Shown in pieces: positions 7,686 through 16,011 of a stretch of DNA of 37,729 nucleotides. The first letter of the stretch is position 1, and each line of letters starts with the position of its first letter. The DNA is from Chthonomonas sp. UBA2785 (GTDB lineage Bacteria > Armatimonadota > Fimbriimonadia > Fimbriimonadales > Fimbriimonadaceae): positions 1 through 37,729 of the forward strand of contig DEIB01000047.1 in assembly GCA_002352215.1 (NCBI GenBank). Reading direction: 5' to 3'. The translations under genes and the position numbers were made by a program. A model generated the notes under the pieces. That model was given only the letters and a program-made list of their open reading frames with translations. It made no database searches and was not told where the DNA came from.

Positions 7686-9413
7686 TTGTCGATCGTACAA
7701 ATTCAAGAGCTTTTCCAAAAGAAGGGTTGCCAAGTCGTTTTGGGCATCGTGGCGTTGTTCGTCATGGTGGGCCTCCTGGTCACCGGGCAATGCGCCGGCA
7801 TGAACAATGCCGCCCAGGGGCCGGACACCGAATCCATCGTGACGGTGGACGGCAATCGCCTGACCTACCGCGAGTTTCAAACCTTGGTGGATCGCCAGCA
7901 AGAGCAGTCGTCCCAGCAGTTCGGCGGATTCCAGTTGCCGCAGGCGTACCTTCTCATTCAACGCCCGCAGATCCTCACCGGGGCCGTGCGGCTCCTCGCC
8001 TTCCAGTCCATGGCCAAGGCCAAGGGCGTCAAGGTGGACGAGGCCAGCGTCACCGCCTTCCTGGAAATGGAACTCGATCGGCAAATCAACCTTGAAAAGG
8101 CCACCCTCGTCAAGGAAGGCAAGATCAAGAGTGACGCCGACCAGGCGGCTTTCGAGAAGGCCTTTAAGGACAAGTTCACCCGCACCCCCGCCGAGATCAA
8201 GACGGAACAGGTCAACCAGATCAAGGAGCAGTTCAAGACGAACGCCACCGAAGCCATCCGTAGCCAGACCCCGCTGATGCTGATGAATCAGGTCACGGCG
8301 GGCATCAAGATCAGCGACGAAGAGCTGAAGGCGTCTTTCGACAACTTCACGGTGGAAGCCATGGCGTTCAGCAAGCCGGACATGCCGGAAGACGAGCGCG
8401 AAAAGAAGGCCGAAGAAGCCAAAACCGCGCTGGCCGGTGGCAAAGCCTGGGCCGACGTGGCCAAGCAAATGGCCATCACTCCGGAGACCAGCACCTTCAC
8501 GCGCAGCGAGATTGAAGCCCAAGAAAACGTCAAGTCTTTGCTCGACCTCAAGGCGGGCCAGGTCAGCGACGTGCTGATGACCCCCAACGGGCCGACGATC
8601 TACCGGCTGACGAAGATTGAGCCCAAGCTGCCCAGCGACTTTGAAGCCAACAAGGAATCTCTGCGCCGCTCCCTGGCGCAGGGCCGCGCCGCTGACCAAC
8701 TCAAGAAGGAAGCCGATGCTCTCATCGCGACCGACAAGGTGCAGTGGAACGACAAGGCGATGAAGCTGCTCTACGACCTCGGCATTGCTCTGGAAGACCC
8801 CAAGATGCAGGCCAGCGCCGCCGAGCGCAAGTCGCGCATGCAGGCCTTTGAAGCCGAAGCCGTCAAGCTGGCGGGTAGCACCGAACCCGGCGCGGGCTAT
8901 GCCTCACAGGTTCGCCTCATTGCCCAGCAGGTGTATTGGAACGACCTGACCGACCAAGAGAAGAGCACGCTGCGCCAAGATCGCATCGAGGCACTGGAAG
9001 ACTTCTTCACCTACAGTGAAGATTCGGCCTTCCGCCTCGAGCTGTACGACCTGTTCATGGCCGAAGGCGATAAGGAGAATGCGGCCCAGCAACTGGCCGC
9101 CGCCGTGGATAGCGGGATTGGCTACGACCAAATGGGCCAGCAGCAGATCAGCGAGATTCGCGGCAAGTTGTTCGAAGCCGAATCCAACAAGAAGCTGGAG
9201 CCGGAGCAACTTGAGGTCGTGAAGAAGGCGCTGAACACCTGGGCGGCGAACAAGGCGGAGTACGACAAGGAGCAAACCGCCATCGCGGAAGAGCAAGCCA
9301 AGATCGACGCCGAAATGGAAGCCGAACGCAAGAAGATGGAAGAGGAAGACAAGAAGGCGGGTAACGCCCCTTCCAACCCCGCTCCCGTCAATCCGGCGCC
9401 TAGCAACCCGTAA
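7686..9413 (+). CDS. membrane-anchored parvulin/SurA-like peptidyl-prolyl isomerase or chaperone
   Basis: A 575-residue protein with an N-terminal membrane anchor (about residues 17-34, VVLGIVALFVMVGLLVTG) and the rest predicted outside the membrane. Residues ~48-215 form a helical SurA_N-like domain (VTVDGNRLTYREFQTLVDRQ, the usual opening of such domains). Residues ~225-320 resemble a parvulin (PPIC) domain: VEAMAFSK, a helix KAWADVAKQM, then LLDLKAGQVSDVLMTPNGPTIYR split across the domain end. Residues ~330-520 are helical, 520-560 a charged coiled coil, and the tail is Pro/Asn-rich (PSNPAPVNPAPSNP). It probably assists folding of exported proteins; whether the isomerase site is active is unclear. 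The start is TTG 7686 with AGGAG seven bases before it. A strong terminator follows at 9432. Confidence 0.8.
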   Translation: MSIVQIQELFQKKGCQVVLGIVALFVMVGLLVTGQCAGMNNAAQGPDTESIVTVDGNRLTYREFQTLVDRQQEQSSQQFGGFQLPQAYLLIQRPQILTGAVRLLAFQSMAKAKGVKVDEASVTAFLEMELDRQINLEKATLVKEGKIKSDADQAAFEKAFKDKFTRTPAEIKTEQVNQIKEQFKTNATEAIRSQTPLMLMNQVTAGIKISDEELKASFDNFTVEAMAFSKPDMPEDEREKKAEEAKTALAGGKAWADVAKQMAITPETSTFTRSEIEAQENVKSLLDLKAGQVSDVLMTPNGPTIYRLTKIEPKLPSDFEANKESLRRSLAQGRAADQLKKEADALIATDKVQWNDKAMKLLYDLGIALEDPKMQASAAERKSRMQAFEAEAVKLAGSTEPGAGYASQVRLIAQQVYWNDLTDQEKSTLRQDRIEALEDFFTYSEDSAFRLELYDLFMAEGDKENAAQQLAAAVDSGIGYDQMGQQQISEIRGKLFEAESNKKLEPEQLEVVKKALNTWAANKAEYDKEQTAIAEEQAKIDAEMEAERKKMEEEDKKAGNAPSNPAPVNPAPSNP

Positions 9414-9431
9414 GCGCGGATAAGCCCGGAG

Positions 9432-9474
9432 AACCGCTCGTACCCCACCGGGTGCGAGCGGTTTTCTTGTTTTC
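9432..9474 (+). terminator. intrinsic terminator after the parvulin-like gene
   Basis: A 14-base-pair stem made of AACCGCTCG (9432-9440), one T-G pair and ACCC, closing on GGGT and CGAGCGGTT (9455-9463), has a CACC loop and is followed by TTCTTGTTTT. It separates the chaperone gene from rsmI. Confidence 0.92.
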
Positions 9475-9514
9475 TGCCTACGCGGGCGGCGGCAGGGGCA
9501 GGTACACCTGCGAC

Positions 9515-10195
9515 ATGGCAGAACTCTGGATGGTGGCCGGACCCATCGGGAACCTAGGCGACCTCTCGCCCCGGGCATCGGAGATTCTGCAGGCCGCCTC
9601 GCTGTGGATCGTGGAAGACACCCGCGTGTCCTCCCGGCTCGCCGCCCACCTCGCCGTGAAGCCGATCTACAAGGTGCTGAACGACCACACCAGCCCCGCT
9701 CGCGTGCAAGCCTTGGCCGATGAGATTGAAAGCCACGAACAAGCCGCCCTGCTGACCGATGCGGGCACGCCGGGCATCAGCGACCCTGGTGCCGAACTCG
9801 TGCAAGCCTGCCTGGAACGCGACATTCGGGTGGACGGCATCCCCGGCCCCAGCGCCGTCACCTTTGCCCTTTCGGTGTGCGGGTTCTACGCGCAGCGGTT
9901 CGCCTTCTTGGGGTTCTTGCCGCGCAAAGCGGGTGACATCCAGCGCACTTTGGCCCCCTTCGCCGAGAACAGCATGACGTTGGTTCTTTTTGAAAGTCCC
10001 CACCGACTGACCAAGGCCGCCCGGATGTGGGCCGATGCCCTCGGCAATCGCCGCGTAGTGGTGGCCCGCGAACTCACCAAACGCCATCAGGAGCTGTGGC
10101 GCGGCACCCTGGAAGAGTTGGCAGGGGCCCCGCGCGAGTGGAAGGGCGAAATTACCGTGGTCATCGAAGGTCACCGCCGCTTGATTGTCGAGTAA
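9515..10195 (+). CDS. rsmI: 16S rRNA (cytidine(1402)-2'-O)-methyltransferase RsmI
   Basis: Adds the 2'-O-methyl group at C1402 of 16S rRNA in the decoding centre, using S-adenosylmethionine; cytoplasmic. The 226-residue product has the tetrapyrrole-methylase fold with family landmarks: MVAGPIGNLGDLSPRA (6-21), VEDTR (34-38), LLTDAGTPGISDPG (about 78-91), IPGPSAVTFALS (about 110-121), GFLPRK, FESPHR and ARELTKRHQE. It is slightly shorter than the ~280-residue E. coli protein, lacking the C-terminal extension. Start: ATG 9515 gives MAELWMVAGP as in relatives; an upstream frame at 9452 begins inside the terminator stem and is rejected. No clear ribosome site precedes it; TACACC lies six bases upstream. 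Confidence 0.95.
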   Translation: MAELWMVAGPIGNLGDLSPRASEILQAASLWIVEDTRVSSRLAAHLAVKPIYKVLNDHTSPARVQALADEIESHEQAALLTDAGTPGISDPGAELVQACLERDIRVDGIPGPSAVTFALSVCGFYAQRFAFLGFLPRKAGDIQRTLAPFAENSMTLVLFESPHRLTKAARMWADALGNRRVVVARELTKRHQELWRGTLEELAGAPREWKGEITVVIEGHRRLIVE

Positions 10196-10264
10196 AGAGA
10201 CGGGTACCTTATGCCAAGAATGTATCTCGGGTGGATTCTGTCTGCCTGAAGGGTTCGAAATTTT

Positions 10265-11194
10265 ATGCGACGTCTCACCGCGCTGTTGTTAGGAATGGTT
10301 CTGGCCGTCTGTTCGATGGCTCAGGTCACGATGCCTGATACCTACCGTCTTCAACCGGAAGACTTGCTGCGCATTCAGGTGTACGCCCAAGGAACGGATT
10401 TTGAACTCCTCGTGGACGTTCCGGTCGGCCAGGATGGCAACATCACGGTGCCGTTTGTGGGGGTGATGCCCGCCACTGGTCTCACGACGGACGAACTCGC
10501 GAACAACATTCGCGCCCGGTTCCAACAGGAATTCCGACTTCGCGACCCCAAGATTGGTGTGGCCCTGCTCAGTGCTCGGCAACGCAAAGCGGGGGTTACC
10601 GGAGCCGTAAACCGACCTGGCACCTTTGTGATGCGCCCCGGCGCCACGGTGCTGGACCTGCTGGCCGATGCGGGGGGCTTCATCCCCGACCGCGCTGACT
10701 TGCGCCGCGCCACCCTGCGCCGCAAGGGTTCGGATGAAATCATCCCGCTCGACCTCTACGCCCTGATGGTGCAGATGGACACGAGCCAGAACTATCCGAT
10801 CATGGATGGCGACACGCTCAACGTGCCCGCCAACGTCCGCAACCGAATCTTTGTGCTGGGTGCCATTCGCGCGCCGGGCGAATACGCCTTCCGCGAGCAG
10901 ATGACGGTGCTGGACGCCTTCGTCACCTCGGGTGGTCCGATTGACCGCGTGACCAAGGCCAGCGACATCAAGATTTTCCGCCGCGACCTTTCGGCTCCGG
11001 GCGGCACGCGCACCCTCAAGGTGGACTTGGTCCGATTCCTGGAGCGCAACGACTACATCCAGAACATCGAGCTTGAGCCCGGTGACGTGATCTACGTCGG
11101 CAAGACGCAGAACCTGGACCCGGCGCTGGTCCGCCAGATCGCCGACGCCCTGTTCATCCTGGACCGCGTAGGCATCCGGCTGTTCAGCTTCTAA
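10265..11194 (+). CDS. SLBB-domain polysaccharide export protein (Wza-like)
   Basis: Predicted periplasmic/outer-membrane polysaccharide export protein, 309 residues. A Sec signal peptide (MRRLTALLLGMVLAVCSMA) is followed by a Poly_export (PF02563) domain (YRLQPEDLLRIQVYAQ to about residue 103) and two SLBB domains: one from KAGVTGAVNRPGTFVMRPG with LDLLADAGGF, the second from RIFVLGAIRAPGEYAF with LDAFVTSGGP. The C-terminus is short (DRVGIRLFSF), so it may lack the Wza transmembrane helix. There is no lipobox Cys at the expected place. AAGGG lies about 11 bases before ATG 10265. It stands alone, ending in its own terminator at 11218, about 19 kb from the second SLBB gene at 30203. Which polymer it serves is not shown. 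Confidence 0.88.
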   Translation: MRRLTALLLGMVLAVCSMAQVTMPDTYRLQPEDLLRIQVYAQGTDFELLVDVPVGQDGNITVPFVGVMPATGLTTDELANNIRARFQQEFRLRDPKIGVALLSARQRKAGVTGAVNRPGTFVMRPGATVLDLLADAGGFIPDRADLRRATLRRKGSDEIIPLDLYALMVQMDTSQNYPIMDGDTLNVPANVRNRIFVLGAIRAPGEYAFREQMTVLDAFVTSGGPIDRVTKASDIKIFRRDLSAPGGTRTLKVDLVRFLERNDYIQNIELEPGDVIYVGKTQNLDPALVRQIADALFILDRVGIRLFSF

Positions 11195-11217
11195 ACAGGC
11201 TCGACCACAACAAAATA

Positions 11218-11260
11218 GGCTCCGGAGTGAGATATCACCCGGAGCCTTCTTCTTTGTTTC
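11218..11260. terminator. bidirectional intrinsic terminator between SLBB and OsmC-like genes
   Basis: GGCTCCGG (11218-11225) pairs with CCGGAGCC (11239-11246), with an inner GTGA/TCAC helix and GATA loop. T-rich TTCTTCTTTG follows on the plus strand and TATTTTGTTG on the minus strand, so it can serve both convergent genes. Confidence 0.9.
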
Positions 11261-11269
11261 GCTCTTGGA

Positions 11270-11689
11270 TTACGAACGCACTTCGTAAGTGCTTTCAATC
11301 GGCGGGGAGAGGCGCAGAGTCGCCATCACCGTGCAGTACTTTTCATCGCTCAGCTGGATGCTTCGCGCCACGGCCTCGGGGTCCACGTTTGGGCCCGTCA
11401 CCACGTGCCGCACACTGAACTTGGTAATCGGGCGCGGCCACTCGCCTTCCGGCGCGCGCTCGTACGATACTTCCACGGTATAGCTGGTCACTTCCTGGCG
11501 CTTCTTCTGCAGGATGGAGATGACGTCCATCGCGCTGCAGGCGGCCACGCTGGCCACCAGGGCTTCCACCGGCGTCGGGCCGGTGCCACTGCCGCCACTC
11601 TCGGGGTGGGCATCCAAAACGATGCGAGCTCCACTCGGCGCATCTCCGGCGAAGCCCATCTTTCCATCCCATTGCAAATTGATGCTCAT
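11270..11689 (-). CDS. OsmC/Ohr family protein (thiol peroxidase-like)
   Basis: Small cytoplasmic protein of the OsmC superfamily, which detoxifies organic or inorganic hydroperoxides with a pair of cysteines. The 139-residue product has the two expected Cys residues: Cys51 in LVASVAACSAMD at the start of the long central helix, and Cys119 in LSDEKYCTVMATL. The PTPVEALVAS motif and GP-type turn before it are typical of the YhfA/OsmC-like subgroup. Start ATG 11689 (MSINLQWDGK) agrees with relatives; a longer frame upstream reads through non-coding sequence. Monocistronic on the minus strand with a terminator shared with the SLBB gene. The peroxidase substrate cannot be told from sequence. Confidence 0.9.
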   Translation of the reverse strand: MSINLQWDGKMGFAGDAPSGARIVLDAHPESGGSGTGPTPVEALVASVAACSAMDVISILQKKRQEVTSYTVEVSYERAPEGEWPRPITKFSVRHVVTGPNVDPEAVARSIQLSDEKYCTVMATLRLSPPIESTYEVRS

Positions 11690-11791
11690 ACACCTAGTAA
11701 GTCTCAATTCCGGCCTGCGCGATTCCGGGGTTGGGTCCCTCGCCTTACCAGCCTCATCACCCAGCCCCCGAAACCCACGCACAATGGCGGC

Positions 11792-12250
11792 GTGGTTGCC
11801 TACGTCAAGGATCTCAGCATCATCCTCGCCGGCCTCATTGCGCTGGTGACATTTATGACCGGGACGTGGCAGTTTATGCGGCAGGCCCGGTACACGCGGG
11901 TGCAAAACTTTCTAGAATTGCGCCGCCGCTTCCTGGAGGACCCGGTGTTCCGCGACCTCCTCAACCGGCTGGCCGTGAATGACCCCACCCTAGCCGAGGC
12001 CCCCATCCAAGATCGCCGCAACCTTGTGGGCTTCTTTGAAGAGATCGCCCTGATGATCAACTCCGGCGTGCTGCGGCCCCTGGTGGCCAACTACATGTTC
12101 GGCTACTATGTGGCCCTCATCGGGCGGAGCGAGCCGTTTTGGCAAGGGCTGGACCGCGACAGCGTCTACTGGACGGTGTTCCGGCGGCTGGAAGCCCGCC
12201 TCGCCAAGCTCGAGAAAGAAGCGGGCCGCGCCGAACCGCTTAAGTTCTGA
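11792..12250 (+). CDS. small membrane-anchored protein, possibly DUF4760-like
   Basis: A 152-residue protein from GTG 11792 (MVAYVKDLSIILAG). One N-terminal membrane segment (about 8-28, LSIILAGLIALVTFMTGTWQF) is followed by a basic patch and a helical cytoplasmic domain: VQNFLELRRRFLEDPVFRDLL, RRNLVGFFEEIALMINSG, YYVALIGRSEPFW and a C-terminal helix. The layout (TM, then a helix with FLELRRRF) resembles DUF4760-type proteins of unknown function; this match is from memory and tentative. The frame continues far upstream over the OsmC gene but that part is antisense. Its 3' end overlaps the convergent aminotransferase gene by 11 bases. Confidence 0.62.
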   Translation: MVAYVKDLSIILAGLIALVTFMTGTWQFMRQARYTRVQNFLELRRRFLEDPVFRDLLNRLAVNDPTLAEAPIQDRRNLVGFFEEIALMINSGVLRPLVANYMFGYYVALIGRSEPFWQGLDRDSVYWTVFRRLEARLAKLEKEAGRAEPLKF

Positions 12251-13454
12251 CGGCGGCTTCCACCACGTCCAGCAGCCGGTCGATGTCCTCGTGCGAGTTG
12301 TAGTGCACGAGGCTGGCCCGCACCACGCCGGTCTCCAGCGGAATCCCGAGCGCCTGACACAGCCGGTAGGCGTACATGTGCCCAAACCGGATGGCCACGC
12401 CTGCAGTATCGGTGGCCTGGCAGATCGCCGGCGGCGACACGCTCTCGTGCAGGAATGAAACCGTGCCCACGCGGCCCTCCGCCCCCTGCGGCCCGATGAT
12501 ACGGATGCCCGGGATGCCCTTGAGCCCGTTCACCAGTTGCGAGGTGAGGGATTGCTCGATGGTGCGGATGGTGTCGAAAGCTTGGGTGACCAGGAACTCG
12601 TCCGCCGGGGCTGCCGGGGCGCTGGTCAGCTCCCGGAAGTAGTCCGCCAGCGCCAGGATGCCCGCGCAGGATTCGTGGTTCGCCCCGCCCAGTTCGAACT
12701 TGTACACCTGGTCTCGGGGGATGAAGAAATGGTTGGGGCCTTCAAGCTCGGCCCAGGCGTCATGCCGGCCGTAAAGCATGGCCGCGTGCGGCCCGAACAC
12801 CTTGTAGTTGCTAAAGACGTACCAGTCCACGTCCCACTCGCGGGCCTGCACGGCCAGGTGCGGGGCGTAGGCCACGCCGTCCACCATCACGCGGGCGCCG
12901 TATTGGTGGGCTAGCTTGGTGATGGCCGCCACATCCACCACCTCGCCCAGAAGGTTGCTGACGTGCGGGAAGGCCACCAGCCGCGTGCCACGGCTCAGCA
13001 TCCGGCGTAGCTCTTCCAGGTCGCACTGGGCGGTGGTGGGGTCCACGCGCCAGGTGCGGACGTTGATGCCTTCGCGTTCCAGCTTGGCCCAGGGGCCGGC
13101 GTTCGCCTCGTGCGCCGTTTCGCAGATGATGACCTCATCTCCGGGCTGCCACACGCGGCGGTAGCAGTCGGCGAGCATCGTCACCAGTTGGGTGGTGCTC
13201 GGGCCGATGGCGGTTTGCCCGGCACCCGTGCCGCCCATCAGGGTTGTCGCCCAGGCGTGGGCGTCGTCCACCACGGCCGTGGCCCGGCGGGAGACTTCAT
13301 AGGGAGCCCCCAGCTGCACGTAGGAGTTCGTCATGTAGTCGGACATCGCGTTGATGACCACGCGGGGGAGTTGGCTCCCCCCGGCATTCTCCAAGAAGAT
13401 CAATTCGCGATCCAACGCCGGGAAGGCGGCGCGAATCGCGGAGACGGACATCAT
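12240..13454 (-). CDS. class V aminotransferase, cysteine desulfurase-like (VC1184 / TIGR01976 type)
   Basis: PLP-dependent fold-type I enzyme of the class V group, 404 residues. Landmarks: N-terminal FLENAGGSQLPRVVINAM, the cofactor-phosphate region GPSTTQLVTML, the PLP-ring Asp and following segment (MVDGVAYAPHLAVQ), and the Schiff-base Lys in YVFSNYKVFGPH. The late FGHMYAYRL and VVRASLVHYNSHEDIDRL blocks match the cysteine-desulfurase-like family known as VC1184. No iron-sulfur partner genes are adjacent, so the true substrate is unknown and SufS/IscS function should not be assumed. Start: ATG at 13454 or the adjacent ATG 13451; the ribosome site is weak. Divergent from the secreted-protein gene at 13522, convergent and slightly overlapping with the small membrane-protein gene. 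Confidence 0.85.
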   Translation of the reverse strand: MMSVSAIRAAFPALDRELIFLENAGGSQLPRVVINAMSDYMTNSYVQLGAPYEVSRRATAVVDDAHAWATTLMGGTGAGQTAIGPSTTQLVTMLADCYRRVWQPGDEVIICETAHEANAGPWAKLEREGINVRTWRVDPTTAQCDLEELRRMLSRGTRLVAFPHVSNLLGEVVDVAAITKLAHQYGARVMVDGVAYAPHLAVQAREWDVDWYVFSNYKVFGPHAAMLYGRHDAWAELEGPNHFFIPRDQVYKFELGGANHESCAGILALADYFRELTSAPAAPADEFLVTQAFDTIRTIEQSLTSQLVNGLKGIPGIRIIGPQGAEGRVGTVSFLHESVSPPAICQATDTAGVAIRFGHMYAYRLCQALGIPLETGVVRASLVHYNSHEDIDRLLDVVEAAVRT

Positions 13455-13521
13455 AATTGGGAGTATGCGCGAGGTGCGCTCACCCTTTGTTGGGCGGGCG
13501 CCCCGCCCCGGACTTACGCTC

Positions 13522-15105
13522 ATGCGCCCACTTCTCGCCTTTGTCTTGTTGGCCAGTTCCCTGGTGGCCTGGGCCCGCCCGGCGGAGGAGGCCAACCCGG
13601 CCCTCACCGCCGTGCGTGCACTCTCGGCCAAGGGGGTTTCCGGGGCGGCGACGGCGGCCACCGGGCCGACGAAGTTCACTTACTCCGGGCAGCGCCTTCT
13701 GCTCAACGACTTTGTCAAGAACCTCTTTGACGATGCCGAAACGCAGCAGGTGGTGCGCGAGGCGCTGGTGCAGTTCCTCAATGACTACGACAAGGAAGCC
13801 GCCACCCGGGGCCGCGCGCACGATGTGGCCGGGGCCGCCGCCGACAGCCTGAGCCTGTTTGTCACGATCGTTTCGGGCAAAGAGATTCCGGACGAGCAAG
13901 TGACAAAGGCGACCGGGCAACTGCGCAAAGCGCTGGACACGCCCGAGATGCGCTCGGCTACCGATCGCCAGAAGCAAGAGGCCAGCGAAACCCTGCTTTT
14001 GCAAGCCGGTTTGGCCGTGGTGCTGGCTGCGGGCGCGAATGACGAGAACCAAGACAGCATCGTGAACGCGGTGAACGAGATGACCAAGGCGCTGATCGGC
14101 GTCGAGGCCAGCAAGCTTGCGTTTAACGCCGATGGCATCCGCATCCCGGCCACGGCAGGGGCCGCGCCGGCCCAGCCCACCGCTCCTGCGGCCGCCGGGC
14201 TCGCCCCCGGGTTTGCCTACACCGCGCCGGCCGACTTCAAGAAGAACGGTGCGTGGTACATCAAATCGACGGTTGAAAACCGCAGCTCAGCGGAGTACAC
14301 CAACTGCCTCATCCGGTTCCCGAACGCTATCCCCGCCCAGGGCAACATGGGCGACGCCCTACGCAAGCTCTGGGAAACCGAAGTGCCGGCCGAGCTCAAA
14401 GGGCGTTACGGACCGCTGGTTTATCGCCGCTACACCGGGCAAAAGCTCCTCACCCAGTTCATTTTTGGCTCGGGCAAGGAGAGTGGGCGCCGGACCGACA
14501 CGGTCTTCACGATCTTCCTGGTCGACTGCGGCCGCTATTGGCAACCGGTGGTGATGGCGCAGACCTACGAGGACACCGGAGACTTCCTTGCGGGCGAATC
14601 CATGTCGGCCAGCTTCAGCTTCAACGATTCGGTGATGTACGCCGAGCCGTTCCTCGCGTCCTTCCGTTGCCCGGGCCAAGAGCGGGCCTCGCTCGTGGAC
14701 AAAGCGGCCATGGTTGGTGACTACCACTTCGGGAGCGGGGCCAGTGCCTCGTGGATCAACACCTACACGGGCTCATCCTTCATGACGGCCGTCTCTTACG
14801 GGGGCGATCTCTTCCTGAAGGCCGACGGCACCTACAGCTATCGCTTTGCATCGGCTTCGGGCGTGGTGGGGGCGCAGACGTTTGGGAGTGAGAATGCGAA
14901 GGGGCGCTGGTCCGTCGAAGGCGACCTCCTCACCCTGACGCCCACATCTGGCACCGTGACGAGCGTTCGTCAGTACCGCGTGGCCGGGGTCACTCAGTTC
15001 GCCGATGGCAACAAATCGCTGGTCCTGCTGGAGCTGCGCGATCCACCGATCCCCCAAAAGGTCTCGGATGGCAGCAACGTCTACACCACCAAGAAGGCGG
15101 ACTAG
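13522..15105 (+). CDS. secreted two-domain protein, function unknown
   Basis: I do not recognise the family with certainty. Reading from ATG 13522 gives 527 residues with a clear signal peptide (MRPLLAFVLLASSLVAWA, cut near residue 18). Upstream ATG 13465 would bury that signal. Residues ~45-215 are helical and polar (LLNDFVKNLFDDAETQQVV, LAVVLAAGANDENQDS), loosely like DUF6683-type proteins. An Ala/Pro linker follows at ~215-235. The C-terminal half is beta-rich with many aromatics (KKNGAWYIKSTVENRSS, LFLKADGTYSYRF, KGRWSVEGDLLTLTPTSG), the last part resembling lipocalin/META-like strands. Two bases separate its stop from the TPR gene, so the two are probably co-translated. Confidence 0.72.
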   Translation: MRPLLAFVLLASSLVAWARPAEEANPALTAVRALSAKGVSGAATAATGPTKFTYSGQRLLLNDFVKNLFDDAETQQVVREALVQFLNDYDKEAATRGRAHDVAGAAADSLSLFVTIVSGKEIPDEQVTKATGQLRKALDTPEMRSATDRQKQEASETLLLQAGLAVVLAAGANDENQDSIVNAVNEMTKALIGVEASKLAFNADGIRIPATAGAAPAQPTAPAAAGLAPGFAYTAPADFKKNGAWYIKSTVENRSSAEYTNCLIRFPNAIPAQGNMGDALRKLWETEVPAELKGRYGPLVYRRYTGQKLLTQFIFGSGKESGRRTDTVFTIFLVDCGRYWQPVVMAQTYEDTGDFLAGESMSASFSFNDSVMYAEPFLASFRCPGQERASLVDKAAMVGDYHFGSGASASWINTYTGSSFMTAVSYGGDLFLKADGTYSYRFASASGVVGAQTFGSENAKGRWSVEGDLLTLTPTSGTVTSVRQYRVAGVTQFADGNKSLVLLELRDPPIPQKVSDGSNVYTTKKAD

Positions 15106-15107
15106 CG

Positions 15108-15950
15108 ATGCCAAGTTGGTTGAGTTTGTGGGATTACTCGGACCCGGTTGCGAGTGAAGTCCGACTGGGCGAGGCGGCCGAGGCGGCCACCGACCCCGAC
15201 GAGGAACTGGTGCTGCTCACGCAAGTGGCGCGGGCTCGGGGACTGCAGAAGCACTACGAGGCGGCGCAGGATTCGCTCGACCTCGTCGAAATGAGCCTGC
15301 CCGAGGGCGATGCGCCGTCGCGGTTCTACTGGCTACTGGAAACCGGGCGGGTGCTGCGCTCCAGCGGTCGCCCCCACGAGAGCCGCCCGTGGTTCGAGGC
15401 CGCCCAAGGCATGGCCGAGCGCCTGGGCCTGGAACACGGTGCCATTGACGCCGCCCACATGGTGGCGCTGGTGGCGCCGTCCGAGGAAGCGCTGGAGCTG
15501 CACGACCGGGCCATCGCCATGGCCAATGAAGCCACGGACCCCGATGCGCGGCGATGGCGCGCGTCTCTGCTCAACAACCAGGCGTGGACCCGGTTTGAGC
15601 GGGGTGAGCACGAACTGGCCCTCGGCTTGTTTGCCCAAGCGGTGGATGCCCGCCGCGAGATGGGCGACGAGAAGGGCCTCGCCATCGCCCAGTGGTGCCA
15701 GGCTCGCTGCCTACGCGAACTCGGGCGAAACGAAGAAGCCTGGGCGATCCAGCAAGTGCTGCACGCCACCGGGGAGCCCGATGGCTTTGTGGCGGAAGAA
15801 TTGGCCTACCTCAGCGAAGCCCGGGGCGATATGCCGCTGGCCGCGCTACACGCCTTCGAGGCCACCACGCTTCTCAAGGCCATGGACCCCGAGTGGCCCC
15901 AGCAAGAGCCCGAGCGTTACGCCAAGTTGCTTGATCTCCAAAACCGCTGA
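15108..15950 (+). CDS. tetratricopeptide-repeat protein
   Basis: A 280-residue cytoplasmic protein (no signal peptide or membrane segment) made of helix pairs with TPR character: LLTQVARARGLQKHYEAAQDSL, LLETGRVLRSSGRPHESRPWF, LLNNQAWTRFERGEHELALG and CQARCLRELGRNEEAWAI, each cut to its key stretch. TPR arrays mediate protein-protein contacts; the partner is not apparent. The start ATG 15108 lies two bases after the stop of the secreted-protein gene, indicating an operon. It is followed by a 310-base gene-free stretch. Confidence 0.82.
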   Translation: MPSWLSLWDYSDPVASEVRLGEAAEAATDPDEELVLLTQVARARGLQKHYEAAQDSLDLVEMSLPEGDAPSRFYWLLETGRVLRSSGRPHESRPWFEAAQGMAERLGLEHGAIDAAHMVALVAPSEEALELHDRAIAMANEATDPDARRWRASLLNNQAWTRFERGEHELALGLFAQAVDARREMGDEKGLAIAQWCQARCLRELGRNEEAWAIQQVLHATGEPDGFVAEELAYLSEARGDMPLAALHAFEATTLLKAMDPEWPQQEPERYAKLLDLQNR

Positions 15951-15959
15951 CAGCATCGG

Positions 15960-16011
15960 AAAAAATGCCCCCGATCCCCGTCGCAAGAGGGTCCTCTGAC
16001 CATCGGGGGCA
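15960..16011 (-). terminator. intrinsic terminator reading leftward, no upstream protein gene
   Basis: TGCCCCCGAT (15966-15975) and ATCGGGGGCA (16002-16011) form a 10-base-pair stem around a 26-base loop. On the minus strand it is followed at once by T6 (15960-15965). On the plus strand it is preceded by A6 and followed by AGCC, so it does not look like a terminator for the TPR gene. Confidence 0.78.

Noticed and set aside
9452..9514. Longer RsmI reading from 9452
   Set aside because: It begins inside the stem of the preceding terminator and adds residues absent from the family.
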